A stretch of DNA of 64,000 nucleotides, from positions 12,403,460 to 12,467,459 of the forward strand of contig CM057233.1 in NCBI GenBank assembly GCA_029891385.1, in the 5' to 3' direction. Made by a program: the position numbers and the translations under genes. The DNA is from Erythroxylum novogranatense (Eukaryota; Streptophyta; Magnoliopsida; Malpighiales; Erythroxylaceae). Numbering within the stretch: the first letter of the stretch is position 1; every line of letters starts with the position of its first letter. Of the stretch, positions 1-10,503 are shown piece after piece. The notes below the pieces were generated by a model. The model was given only the letters and a program-made list of their open reading frames with translations, did not search any database and had not been told where the DNA came from.

Positions 1-600
1 TAATTTGATCCTTTTATGAGACACAAAGACACATAATAGTCTTATTGCCTCCAACCGAGCCACAGGAGCATATGTCTCATTGTAATCAAGGCCTTCTTCT
101 TGATAGAATCCTTGAGCCACTAACCTTGATTTATTTTTAATCGCCTCACCATTTTCATCATATTTTATCCGATTTACCCACTTGACTCCAATAATGGTCT
201 TGTCCTTTGGTGGAGCTACCAAATCCCATATATCATTCCGCTTGAATTGATTAAGCTCTTCCTGCATAGCTAATAGCCAGTTTTCATCTTTAAGAGCTTC
301 TTCTATATTCTTGGGTTCTACTAATGAGATGAAGGCTGAATTGCTCATATTCTCATAGATATTTCTCCTGGTTCTCGCACCATCATTTAAATCACCAATG
401 ACTTTCTCCATAGGATGGTTCTTTGCTTTTGCCCACGATTTAATATTGGGTACATGATTTTCTTCATCTAGCTTCAATTCCTCAGTCTTGGACTCAATTT
501 CTTCAATTTTATTACCTGAACTTCCTACATCATCATCAAAACAAACCTTTCTCGGGGGTGAAATCATATCATCAAATTTAACATGAATACTTTCTTCAAC
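1..600 (-). pseudogene. Element A pol: integrase C-terminus to reverse transcriptase N-terminus, truncated by window edge
   Basis: On the minus strand the frame stays open from the stop at 601 to the window edge. It encodes an acidic linker, then the start of a copia reverse transcriptase: a W-V-N-R-I-K type segment near 180, a SRLVAQG motif near 130, and the conserved Y-A-P-V-A-R-L-E-A-I-R block near 50. In copia elements this is the fingers region before the YVDD catalytic centre, which lies outside the window. A single TGA at about 601 separates it from the integrase part in the same frame, so the pair was originally one polyprotein. Confidence 0.85.
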
Positions 601-1464
601 TCATTTAGTCCTATTATTAAAAACTCTAAAAGCCTTACTAGTTTGAGAATATCCAATAAACACACCAACATCAGATTTTGAATCAAATTTCCCTAAATTG
701 TTCTTTCCATTATTATGAATAAAGACCTTACAACCAAAAGGATGAAAATAAGAAATATTGGGTTTCTTACCTTTCCAAAGCTCGTATGGTGTCTTATTTT
801 TGTCTCTACGTAAATGCACCCTATTGATGACATAGCACGCTGTATTGACTGCTTCTGCCCAAAATGATTTGGGAAGATTGTACTCATTTAACATAGTCCT
901 GTTCATTTCTTCAAGTGAGCGATTCTTCCTTTCTACTACACCATTTTGTTGCGGAGTCCTTGGTGTCGAGAAATTATGTTCCATTCCGTATTTGTCGCAA
1001 AGACTTTCGAAAGGTTCACATTCAAATTCACCTCCATGATCGGTTCTAATTGCAATTATAGACAAATTTTTCTCATTTTGAACCAATCTACACCACTTGG
1101 TAAATTCATTAAAGGCATCACTTTTATTCGCAAGAAATCTCACCCAAGTAAATCTAGAAAAATCATCCACAATCACAAGAACATATAATTTTCCACTAAG
1201 ACTAGCATGTCTAGATGGTCCAATCAAATCCATATGCACAAGTTCAAGAATTCTAGATGTGCAAATTTCTTTCTTTGGTTTGAAAGATTCTCTAACATGT
1301 TTGCCTTTTAAACACGATTCACACAAGTGATCTTTAACAAATTTTATTTTAGGCAACCCTCTTACAATGTCATTTTTCGAAAGCTTAGAAATTAGAGGCA
1401 AAGGAGCATGTCCTAATTTTCTATGCCATAAAAAAATGCATTTTCTTCTAATGTCACTAAACAC
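601..1464 (-). pseudogene. Element A integrase
   Basis: This 287-residue frame carries the gag-pre-integrase H-H-C-C zinc region (LWHRKLGH, then CESCLKGK) followed by the integrase core. The DDE triad is visible as HMDLIGP, RTDHGGEFE and PQQNGVVERKNR. Integrase inserts the cDNA into the nucleus. The frame ends with TGA at 601, yet pol continues in frame beyond it. At its upstream end a run of T residues near 1430-1440 shifts the frame relative to the protease part, consistent with a homopolymer indel. The integrase core itself looks complete, but the polyprotein around it is broken. Confidence 0.9.
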
Positions 1465-1835
1465 TTTTCATTAAACGAACTATCATCATGTAAATCAACA
1501 ATGTATGTATTTCCATGTCTTAAACCAATGAAAGCTACATGACCATACTTCTTAACCATGCAATGTGATGATTCAAAACTTACATTAAAATTCATATCAC
1601 AAAGTTGAGAGACACTTAACAAATTATGTTTCAACCCATCAACAAACAAAACATTGTCAATGGTTGGCAAAGGTTCCTTACCCACTTTACCAATTCCAAT
1701 GACCTTACCTTTGTTGTTGTCTCCGAAAGTGACATAACCTTGATTCTTTGGTTTGATTTCTGCAAAAAGGTTCTTGTCTCCACTCATGTGTCTTGAACAT
1801 CCGCTATCGATGTACCAAGTGCTTGACGGCCTTTC
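1413..1835 (-). pseudogene. Element A aspartic protease and gag-pre-integrase
   Basis: The minus strand encodes Y-I-D-S-G-C-S-R-H-M just before the frame 1787-1413, where D-S-G is the active-site motif of copia aspartic proteases. The following residues (VTFGDNNKGKVIG, then GLKHNLLSVSQLCD) are the usual protease to pre-integrase sequence. The enzyme cleaves the Gag-Pol polyprotein inside the virus-like particle. The frame differs from the gag end (shift near 1835) and from integrase (shift near 1440), so at least two indels break it. Confidence 0.85.
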
Positions 1836-2526
1836 ATCCCTTGCTTGTACCTACAATATCAACGTTCTTTCTTTTTATAGGTACCCAAGCCATTTTGGGT
1901 CCATTTTGGTTAGTCATATAAACCACATTAGGTGGTGTTGTGCCTTTAATTACCCAAATTTTCTTAACCTTAACACATCTTCTAGTACTCTTGCAAGCAA
2001 TTTCTATGTGACCATCTTTCAAGCATCTAGCACATTGAGCGATTTTTCCATCCTTAGTAAATTTGGAAATTAACGAACAATCTCTATCAAAAGGATCATA
2101 TCCTAATCCATGTTTAGAAATTGAATATCTTTGCAAAGATAACATTTTTTCAAACTTTTCGTTTCCATTCACAAATTTTCCAACCACATACGAAAATTCT
2201 TTTCTAAGTCTATCAAGCTCACAAACAAGTTTTTCCTTTTCAATAAGGCATGCAGAATGATCTTCCTTTGGACTGTCTAAATCATCAATTGTTTCATGTA
2301 AGGTACTATTTTCAACAACCAATTCTCGTATTTTCTTTCTTAATTTTTTGTTAATCTCAATAGCTTTTTCAAAATCAGCTTGTAAGGCATCAAAAGAATC
2401 TATTAGATCTTGGTCATTGAAAGTTACCTCATTTTCATCATCACTTGATGAACTTTTTGCCATAAGTGCTAGGTTATTTTCATCATCGCTTTGGTATGCC
2501 TCCTCATCATCATTCCAAGTTGCCAC
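1834..2526 (-). pseudogene. Element A gag C-terminal region with second zinc knuckle
   Basis: This 230-residue frame starts with an acidic Asp/Ser-rich stretch, continues with a predicted coiled coil rich in Lys, Glu and Leu, and has a CCHC knuckle of the form CARCLKDGHIEIAC. It then reaches the Sirevirus-like M-A-W-V-P-I-K-R-K segment before the protease. It is the linker between Gag and protease in Sirevirus polyproteins and probably takes part in RNA binding and particle assembly. It is out of frame with the upstream gag part (shift near 2525). Confidence 0.8.
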
Positions 2527-3181
2527 AGGCTAGTTTTCCTTTTACCTTTGTCGTATTTATCATTTTTCTGAAAGTTTGATGTGGAGGATGAGCTTTTGCA
2601 TTCTCTTACGAGATGTCCCCGTTTTCCACATCTCCAACATTCTTCATTGCCTTTCATTTCGTCATAGCCCTTGGATTTTCTTTCAATTGCAATTTTTTTC
2701 TTTTCTCCAATTCTTCCACCATTTAATTCCTTCCTACGATTTTTGAGAAGTCCTTTGAATTTTCTCAAATTTCTAGCGTACATTGCTATCTCTTCGTCTT
2801 CCTCCTCTTCATCTATTTCTTCATCACTTTCATCAACAGAAGAAGTATTAGCTTTTAAAGCAATAGATTTTTGTGGTTTACCTCTACCTCCTCTGGATTT
2901 GAGAATAATCTCATAGTTGATAAGTGATCCCACCAAGGCGTTGAATTCTAGATAGTTGAGATCTTTGGACTCCATAATGGCGGTGACTTGTGAGTCCCAT
3001 TCCTTTGGTAGTGAGCGAAGAATTTTCTTTACCTTCTCACTGTCCGTCATATGCTTTCCAAGGTTGCCTAATCCATTTATGATTTTTGCAAAACGATCAA
3101 GCATAGTGGAAATAAACTCACCTTCTTTCATGACAAACATTTCATAGTCATGAAGTAGCATGTTGATCTTTGTCTCTCGGA
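2469..3181 (-). pseudogene. Element A gag, central part with zinc knuckle
   Basis: This frame continues the UBN2-type Gag whose N-terminus lies beyond element B, at 13162-12808. Visible features are a helical capsid-like region, the I-L-R-S-L-P and V-T-A-I-M-E-S-K-D-L blocks common in plant copia Gag, a long Glu/Asp-rich stretch and a CCHC knuckle (CWRCGKRGHLVREC). Gag packages element RNA. The first codons run directly into the B insertion at 3182-3186, where B made its CTTGG duplication. The 3' end frameshifts near 2525. Confidence 0.87.
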
Positions 3182-3186
3182 CTTGG
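3182..3186. repeat. Target-site duplication of element B, left copy (CTTGG)
   Basis: CTTGG lies immediately before the LTR start at 3187 and is repeated at 12808-12812 immediately after the other LTR. The two copies join the halves of the element A gag. Confidence 0.95.
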
Positions 3187-3724
3187 TGAAGTGAATCACA
3201 CGTTAATACAACACTTAGAAAACGATATTAGAATGCACGAGAAGGGGGGTTGAATTGTGTTTTCCCCTTTTTTTATAATTCTTTTCAAAACTGTTTGTTA
3301 GAAATAAAATTCTTTACATAATTTTTATAGATTCTAATTAATCAAAACTTTTGAATACTATATATATGAATTAAGTAATGATAAAACTTGAATCTAAAAT
3401 AAAGATAGAGAGTAAGAGTGGTAGACACGGAGATTTATCCTGGTTCACCCCAAACCGTGGGCTACGTCCAGTCCTCAGAGTTTTCTTCTGAGATTTCACT
3501 ATCTCTTCAATCGTTACAAGTATTCTTTCATGAGCCTCTTGTGTCTCTACAACCAAGTATTCTTTCACACTTAGCCTCTGCGCAGTTATCTGCATAACTA
3601 TTCTTTCAGAAGAGTATTTGAACACTTGTTACAGTAAAATAGCACTCAGCTAAATCACTTTTTCACGTTGTCTGTGCGTGTAAGTATCTAAGTCAGTAAC
3701 TTTGCAATCTTCGACTTCGACTTG

Positions 3725-3732
3725 TATTTATA
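3725..3732 (-). promoter_or_regulatory. TATA box in element B 3' LTR
   Basis: TATAAATA on the minus strand inside the LTR, preceded by GGC. The same motif occurs at 12276-12283 in the 5' LTR and 25695-25702 in the element C LTR, the expected place for an LTR core promoter. Confidence 0.6.
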
Positions 3733-3860
3733 GCCTTTGTCTCCAACTGCTTCTTGATTCTTGAATCTTTGAATCTTGAATCTTGAATCTTGAAAGAAAC
3801 GGTTAATCAGTTGAGTTTTATAACTAACTCGAACTGACTCTTGCGTCTGCTTCTTTTCTG

Positions 3861-3875
3861 CGTCTTTGTCATTTT

Positions 3876-3910
<35 letters not shown>

Positions 3911-3972
3911 TTGCATCTGCATCTGCATCTACATCTTCATCTGTATCTGCATCTGCGTCTGTATCTGCATTC
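3861..3972. repeat. Hexamer array GCGTCT/GCATCT in element B 3' LTR
   Basis: About 18 tandem six-base units of GCGTCT, GCATCT and near variants. The corresponding array in the 5' LTR (12432-12526) has a different unit order. It makes long Ser/Ala-repeat frames in either strand that are not genes. Confidence 0.9.
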
Positions 3973-4225
3973 GTTTTGCGTAGCGTATGTATTTTTTGTG
4001 CGTCTTACATCGTCTGTGTAAACTTCGTCTGTGTCGACTTCGTATGTGTTGACTTCAACAATTTCAACTTCGTCTGTGTTGACTTCAACTATTTCAACTT
4101 CGTCTATGTCTAAGTTCGTCTGTGTGCATCTGTGTCCGACTTCGTCTGTTTGGTTTTTCTTTTTATTTGATCTCTTTTTGTTATACATCAAAATCATATT
4201 TAAGTAAAGTCATTTTGACTTAACA

Positions 4226-4239
4226 ATCTCCCCCTTTTT
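4226..4239 (-). promoter_or_regulatory. Polypurine tract of element B
   Basis: AAAAAGGGGGAGAT on the minus strand directly abuts the 3' LTR, the position where plus-strand DNA synthesis is primed. Further G5-containing purine motifs occur upstream at 4394-4407, 4816-4827 and 5985-5996, and multiple such tracts are a known Sirevirus trait. Confidence 0.85.
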
Positions 4240-4427
4240 GAGTATAACAAATTATATACAAGAAAAGAAAAGAAAAATTGCAGATTTTGCAAAAGTAAAA
4301 CAAAACTTATCTTCTTCCTTTCTTTATCTACTGTGGTCACACCTTCTTTGTCTGAACATCCTCTTCTATTCTGTTCATTTTCTTCCTTTTCTGCTCTCCC
4401 CCTATTTGTTATAATAAAAAATGATTA

Positions 4428-5471
4428 ACGATCTTTGGCTCTTGGCCAGCTCATTATCGACCTTTTCAGATCATTCACCGTCTCCTTCATTTCGTTGACT
4501 TCACCACGTAATATGCTAAACTCATCTGGTGGGTCAATCGATGAGGAGTCTTGATCAACATCTGCTGATGGAGGAGTGAAGGGAATTGAAGTAGTGTAAG
4601 CATCAGAGGATGGAATGTAGTCTTCATTGATCTCAAAAGTAGGTGGACGAATGAACGTTTCGACCGGGAAGATTTAAGTCAAAAGGAGGCAAAGATCAAG
4701 AATCGTCTTCCTTGCGTAGGGTGATGCTTATGCTTGAATAGACAGTGTATTAGACAAAGGGCTAATACGTAGAACTGTCTGAACAAGGGACTTAATAAAT
4801 ATTCCTGTTCTTATTCTTCCCCCTACTGGACAGTCTTCCTCCTTATTAGTATAACTGCAGCTCGCTTTATCTGGATTCTGTGCAGAAGTGCATGCCTCAT
4901 CAATTCTTCGCACTTCTTCTACAATTTGATCTGCGAACAGATCATCACTGGAATCTTCTTCAAGAAATAATTTTGAATTCCCCTTAGTCAAATCTAGTGG
5001 ATATCTTGGCTGTATATCTGGTGTAACCATTATCTCTGTGTTCTCTGTGATTGGGAAAATAGTACACGGTTGGCAGGGACGTTTTGAAGGGTATGGCATA
5101 GTAGCAGCAAATCTTAAAGTATCGTAGAAGATCTTTTGTTCTTCTTTGAGTAACTCCCACGTGTTACTATTAATCACCATAGGTTGTACCATAGCCACTA
5201 TCTTTTTCACTGGTTGAACACCGATTGCAATAGCAGTCCTCCGTCTAGTAACTACTTCCACCATTTTAATCTTCAGCTTCTGTTTTCTCAAAAACTTATT
5301 GTAGTTGTATACCATCAGACATGGTTTATCATCATCCGAATCTGATACTACTGTTGCATCTGGTTGTGCTTGATGAAGAGTCTCTGAACAAGACCAACCT
5401 CCTTGGTTCCTCTGTTGAGTAATAGGGTTTCTAAAGCGTAATCGCTTCGGTTTACATTTGTACTTGAACAA
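4428..5471 (-). pseudogene. Element B ORF3, C-terminal part
   Basis: This is the last part of the Sirevirus third ORF. It has basic and acidic low-complexity segments and conserved blocks shared with element C (a P-M-P-Y-P stretch near 5095; C has the matching block near 24125-24140). The frame stops at 4728, but coding character continues past it in pieces, ending in a short coiled-coil segment (E-F-S-I-L-R-G-E-V-N-E-M-K) near 4440-4540. C ends with an equivalent coiled coil at 24785-24970. The protein has been called envelope-like in the literature. No signal peptide or transmembrane segment is obvious here, so the function is unknown. Confidence 0.65.
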
Positions 5472-5805
5472 ACATCAAAACTTCTTTCTCTTGACTAACT
5501 TCCTCAACAGTTGAAACGGTCTTCTTTCGACTAACCTTCTTAGTCTTTACCTCTACTTCAGTCAGTCTTACCGATTTCTTTACTGGGGATTTTCCTCTCT
5601 CAAATTTTGATTTTCTCTTCCTCTCAGTCTCTTTGGCTTTTCTGGCTGTATCCTCTTCCAAAATAGAGACTAAGGATCTTGTGGCTCTGGGTGCACAAGA
5701 TTTAGAGATTTCTTCCCGACTCTGTTCTCTGGCAATCTTTTCTTCTCGTTGTCTCGGAGTCCTAATCCTCGATGATCTCTTAGCTTTCTTCGTAACTTCG
5801 CTCAA
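5452..5805 (-). pseudogene. Element B ORF3, basic middle part
   Basis: A very Lys/Arg-rich 117-residue frame in the same reading frame as the N-terminal ORF3 segment at 6666-5863, separated from it by stops near 5863 and 5825. It is out of frame with the following segment (shift near 5460). The element C counterpart is 23536-24159, equally basic. Such composition suggests nucleic-acid binding or nuclear localisation, but that is inference. Confidence 0.6.
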
Positions 5806-5862
5806 AAGACTTTCTCCTCGTCTTTTTGGCGTACTTTATTCTGTCCTCTGGGATTGGCTTTC

Positions 5863-6666
5863 TTAGAAATGAGGACTTGCCTGTTTAATGAGAGGTCTTC
5901 CTAACACTCTCCTTAGTTCATCCACAGGCAATTTGGTACTCACTGGAGCTTGAAAACTTGAAGCGGGAGACCTCTTAAATACACGCTCCCCCTTAGTTCT
6001 TGACTTCCTTGAAGAGTCGGCTTGGTCTTTGTCTACTGTGCTCAGACCCATTCGCCGTATCGTGTGTGCATCGATCTTGCTCTTCACAGGAACAACTCTT
6101 CTAAAACCTTGGTACAGACGAATACCGGATTTCTTAAAAATCCTCGTCAGAAGCATACCATAAGGATAACTAGTTGATTCCTTAATCCCCTTAATCATAT
6201 AATGAAAGATTAAGAAGGGTAAATCTATGGGATTTCGATTCAGTAGGTAGAACAAACATTGTTCATCTAGGGTTGTCACCAAATGTCTTGAACCAACTCT
6301 GGGTAGAATGTAATTAAACAAAATTGCGTGAAGAACCCTAGCCTTTGGAATCAAATTGGATGTCTTCCTCTCCCATGGATCATTTACGCCATATAGTTGC
6401 CTTCTGATATCTTCTTCTTTCATACCAACTTGGGACATCCATCCGGCCTTGGTAGACAGTGTCTCGCCAATCGATGGACAATCGGTCACCTTTTTTATTA
6501 GCTCCTTTTTCATAACAACAGTTATGTTATCTACAGAAGATACGATAGTGTTGTCTACTAGACGGGCGTTCTTCCAAAAATCATATACCTCATTCGTGTA
6601 TACTGGTTCTTGCGCCTGGAAGAAGTTCCTCCAACCAGCTCTTATGATTTCTGGTTCTACATCCAT
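5863..6666 (-). pseudogene. Element B ORF3, N-terminal conserved domain (putative plant transposon protein family)
   Basis: A 267-residue frame with a conserved globular domain: W-x-x-F-F-Q-A-Q-E-P-V-Y near residue 13, a Y-G-V-N-D-P-W block near 88, and a long block P-K-A-R-V-L-H-A-I-L-F-N-Y near 107. The same domain occurs at 22622-23356 in element C, with only a few differences per block. I recognise this as the domain annotated in plant genomes as putative plant transposon protein. Its biochemical role is unknown. It starts about 325 bp after the pol stop, so it may need a subgenomic or spliced RNA. The 6667-6990 spacer holds nothing else recognisable. Confidence 0.75.
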
Positions 6667-6987
6667 GTCGTCTCTTCTTAGTGACTAGAAATTCACAAGT
6701 CTTCCATAAATCATAACTGTTTCTATTGTGTAGAACAAAAACTGTCTTCTGGAAGGCTTTTTGAGTGAGATGTTTTGAGAGAATTGGTAAAGCAGAAATG
6801 AACCGTCTAGAGATGATAGCAAGAAATGCAATAATTTCAGCTTCAATCTACTTGTATGGTTATAGTCCTGTGAGTTCTAGAATCATTAAGAACCTCGAGA
6901 TTATCATATTTTTCCCTCCAAAAATCTTCCTTGTGAGAGAAGTTACCAGCTGTAACTCACTGTGTCTAACGTCGTTAGTTTGACGTT

Positions 6988-7596
6988 ACTTTAGCCTGAC
7001 CGTTCATTTAACATAACCATATTAAGGTTGCGTCTTATCTTCTGGAACCGTTCTTCACTTAGTGGTTTAGTGAAGATATCTGCCTACTGAAGCTCTGTTT
7101 TAATGAACTGTAGAAGCACCACCTTCCTCTGAACATAGTCTCTCAGGAAGTGATGCCTGACTTCTATATGCTTCACTCTGGAATGTTAAATCGGATTCTT
7201 TGATAGATTGATTGCACTGGTGTTGTCGCAATAAATTGGAATCTCCTCTTCTTGAACTGAATAGTCTTCGAGTTGATACTTGATCCATAACGTCTGTGAA
7301 CAGCAACTTGCGGCAGACATATATTCTGCTTCAGCGGTTGATAGAGCAATTGAGCTTTGTCTCTTGCTTGACCAGGAGACTAGGTTTCCTCCAAGAAAGT
7401 GACATCCTCCACTTGTGCTTTTCCTTTCGATTCTATCTCCGGCATAGTCCGCATCGCAATATCCGATTAACCTGAAATTTTTACCTTTCTCAAACATTAA
7501 GCAAAGATCAGTAGTACCTGCGAGATATCTCAAAATTCTTTTAACAGCAATAAAATGAGACTCTCTAGGATCGACTGAAATCTTGCACACAAGCAT
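6988..7596 (-). pseudogene. Element B RNase H and pol C-terminus
   Basis: Copia RNase H is visible: G-Y-C-D-A-D-Y-A-G-D near 7450, S-W-S-S-K-R-Q near 7360, S-T-A-E-A-E-Y near 7330, and Y-C-D-N-T-S-A-I near 7230. RNase H removes the RNA strand of the hybrid. A TAA near 7188 (expected CAA) and a TAG near 7085 (expected TGG in the Q-W-A-D-I-F-T-K-P-L motif) interrupt it. The natural end is a TAA near 6990. It is in frame with the reverse transcriptase at 8352-7648 after one TGA. Confidence 0.87.
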
Positions 7597-7647
7597 ACAT
7601 CGAACAAAATATCGGTCTACTTGCAGAAGATACGAAGAAAGAACCGA

Positions 7648-8352
7648 TCATCCTCTATATAGGGTTTGATCCACCTTCTTACCAAGTTCATCTTTCGACA
7701 AAAGGTTTGAAGGATGCATCGGAGTCGCCATAGGCTTCACTTTATTCATATCAAATTTATTCAACAACTCTTTCACATATTTTTGTTGATGAATGAAGAT
7801 CTTCTCTTCGGTTTGCTTAATTTGCAACCCAAGAAAAAACTTCAACTCACCCATCATACTCATTTCAAATTCTTTCTTCATTAGACTCTCAAACTTCATG
7901 CATAACTCTTTTGAAGTAGCACCAAAAATGATATCATCAACGTAGATCTGTACTAATATAAAATCATTCTGAAAATTCTTCCTAAAGAGCGTCTTATCAA
8001 CTTGACATCTACTGAAACCATTTTCTATTAAAAAGGTACTCAGACGATCATACCAAGCTCTAGGAGCTTGCTTCAGGCCGTATAAGGCTTTATGAAGTCT
8101 ATAGACATAGTCTGGATTTTTAACATCTTCGAAGCTAGGTGGTTGCCTCACATACACCTCTTCATCTATAAAGCCATTCAGAAATGCACTCTTCACATCC
8201 ATCTGAAATAACTTTATATCATGGTAGATCGCATATGCCAACAAAATCCTTATAGCTTCAAGTCTCGCTACTGGAGCATATGTTTCATTGTAGTCTATTC
8301 CTTCTCGTTGATTATAGCCTTGTGCTACTAATCTAGCCTTATTTCGACTCAC
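7648..8352 (-). pseudogene. Element B reverse transcriptase
   Basis: Copia reverse transcriptase with K-A-R-L-V-A-Q-G-Y, M-D-V-K-S-A-F-L-N-G, L-Y-G-L-K-Q-A-P-R-A-W and the catalytic I-Y-V-D-D-I-I-F-G centre. It copies element RNA into DNA inside the particle. The N-terminal part, together with the integrase-RT linker (8353-8723), is in shifted frames, and a TGA at 7648 ends the frame before the thumb/RNase H connection. Confidence 0.92.
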
Positions 8353-8723
8353 TCTTTCTGATTCGTCTAATTTATTCTTAAAAACCCATCTGGTTCTAAT
8401 AATGGATTTCTTAGGGGATTTCGGAACTAAGGACCAGACGTTATTCCTAGTAAATTGATTCAGCTCCTCTTACATGGCTAACACCCAAGCTTCGTCTTGA
8501 AGAGCTTCCTCAACCTTCTTAGGCTCTACTTCAGAGATAAAAGCTACATTAACTTCTCTTCTGAATCTGGACCTTGTCCTAACTCCTTCTGAGGTCTCTC
8601 TGATAATTAACTCTTCTGGATGAGAACTTTTATACTGTCAACCTCTTCTTAGTTCAATAGTTTCTGGAATATCCTCAATTTTGTTTTCATGAGTATCTGA
8701 TGAAGGAGTTACTGTGGTATCAT

Positions 8724-9611
8724 CTAAGTTCTTTGAAGTACCTTCATTCTCCATGTCATCTTCCTTATAGGTTTGGAACTATCATCAAACTTGACATGGA
8801 TGGTCTCTTCAACAGTCTTTGAAGTAAAGTTATAAACTCGAAATGCCTTAGACGATGATGAGTAGCCTAAAAAGATTCCTGGATAGGTCTTCGAATCGAA
8901 TTTATCCAACAGCTCTTTTGTATTCAAAATGGAACATTTGCACCCGAATGGATGAAAGTAAGATATGATTGGTCTTCTTCCATTCCATAACTCATAAGGA
9001 GTCATCTTCAACATGGGCCGCAACAGAATTCTATTCTGAATATAGCATGTTGTATTCACAGCTTCTGCCCAAAAGTACTTAGGAAGATTCATCTCACATA
9101 GCATGGTCCTTGCCATCTCTTGAATCGTCCTATTCTTCCTTTCAACAACTCCATTCTGTTGTGGATTTCTAGGGGCCAAGAAGTTGTGGGAAATTCTATT
9201 CTCCTCACAGAATACTCTAAACTTCTCATTTTCAAACTCTCCACCATGGTCACTCCTGATACTGGCTATAGACATTCCTTTTTCATTCTGTAACTTTCTG
9301 GATAAGGTTCTAAAGCACTTAAAAGACTCATCTTTGTGTGATAAGAACAATATCCAACAAAATCGAGTAAAGTCATCAACAATAACAAGTCCATATTTCT
9401 TTCTGCCAAGACTTATTGTCCTTGTTGAACCAAATAAATCCATATGTAATAATTCTAAAGGTCTAGATGAGGTTACAGAACTTTTAGAAGAAAAAGAGGT
9501 TTTAACTTGTTTTCCTTTCAAACAATTTTCACAGAAAAATTCCTTGTCAAAACTTATTTTTGGCAAACCTCTTACCAAATCATGTTTTACCAATTTTGAA
9601 ATATGTTTCAA
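8724..9611 (-). pseudogene. Element B integrase
   Basis: A 295-residue frame with the second half of the zinc region (CENCLKGK) and an intact DDE core: H-M-D-L-F-G-S, R-S-D-H-G-G-E-F-E and P-Q-Q-N-G-V-V-E-R-K-N. The C-terminal L-G-Y-S-S-S-S-K-A-F-R-V-Y block is present. The first H-H half of the zinc region is damaged: between 9611 and 9640 two TAA codons and a small loss replace the usual L-I-W-H-K. The frame then slips near 8745, before the linker to reverse transcriptase. Confidence 0.9.
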
Positions 9612-9638
9612 AGAGACATGACCTAGCTTTTATGCAGA

Positions 9639-10035
9639 TTAGTCTTTCTTCTTGTAAGATAGAAAACATGAAATATTTTGACTTTGAAAATCTTCTAAAT
9701 TGATTTTGTAAAGATTGTTTCTTCTCTTGGCAGAGAAAAGTATAGACCCATCTTTGTTTCTGACTTCGCAAAGAATTTGATTGAATATAACTGTGAAACC
9801 AGAATCACACAATTGACTGACGCTAATCAAATTATGCTTCAGACCATCAACAAGCAGTACATTATTTATGCATGCAAAGGAATCTTTACCTATTTTCTCG
9901 ATTCCAATAATTTTGCCCTGTTGGTTGTCTCCGAAAGTTACCGATCCTCCCTTCTTATACTGAAGGTCTAGGAACATAGACTTTCTTCCCGTCATGTGTC
10001 GCGAGCATCCACTGTCTAAATACCAATGGTGCTTT
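9639..10035 (-). pseudogene. Element B protease and pre-integrase
   Basis: Includes the C-S-R-H-M-T-G-R-K-S-M-F-L-D-L stretch that follows the D-S-G aspartic protease site, then [10 protein letters not shown] and [13 protein letters not shown]. The D-S-G codons lie near 10010-10020 in this frame, just upstream of the first ATG at 9995. The gag end (10293-9955) is in another frame, so a one-base shift lies near 10030. Confidence 0.8.
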
Positions 10036-10503
10036 TCGTATCTTCCAAAGAAGGATATCTGCAGGAGAAACTATTTTATTTTTTGGTACCCAAATTTTCT
10101 TGGGTCCTTTACGGTTAGTAGTATGCATATGATGTGATCTTTGATGCATATAACTAGGACGTTGATTAAAATGAAATATCTTATGATTTCCTTTTTGAAA
10201 GACAGATTTTTTACTAGACTGAGTCTTGTTTCCTGTAAACCCTAATCCAGTCTTATCACTCGGATGTCTACATTTTCCAAACATTTCATTCATTTTCTTT
10301 GTACTTTATGTGAAAGTAGCTAAATCAGCTGATAGATTCTTAATCCTTAGTTTAAGTTGATTGATCTCTTCTGATCTGTCTACAACTTTCCTTTTATCTT
10401 CTAATTGTTTCTTTAGACAAATATTTTCTCTCTCTATTACCTCAGTATGTCTAATATTTTCTGTATACTTTTCTTTAACGACTTGTCTTGTTTCGAATAG
10501 CAT
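9955..10503 (-). pseudogene. Element B gag-pol linker with coiled coil
   Basis: Two frames in the same register (10503-10306 and 10293-9955) are separated by a TAA where CAA is expected. The first is a Lys/Glu-rich coiled coil. The second has a basic region ending in G-P-K-K-I-W-V-P-K-N-K, the conserved Sirevirus stretch before protease; C has the equivalent at 14901-15197. It is frame-shifted relative to gag near 10495. Confidence 0.75.

Larger units (their letters stand above)
3187..4225 (-). repeat. Element B 3' LTR (1039 bp)
   Basis: Begins TGAAGTGAATCAC and ends GACTTAACA on the plus strand, matching 11739-12807. Its promoter-proximal half contains a GCGTCT/GCATCT hexamer array at 3861-3972 and a CTTGAAT array near 3755-3795. 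It is 30 bp shorter than the 5' LTR, largely because of repeat-number differences. Confidence 0.95.

Noticed and set aside
3841..4113. Ser/Ala-repeat frame of 90 codons (also 12399-12650)
   Set aside because: It is the hexamer array of the element B LTR translated; no conserved domain and it changes with unit number.
7100..7306. Arg/Ser-rich frame opposite in register to RNase H
   Set aside because: Overlaps the real RNase H of element B in another frame.
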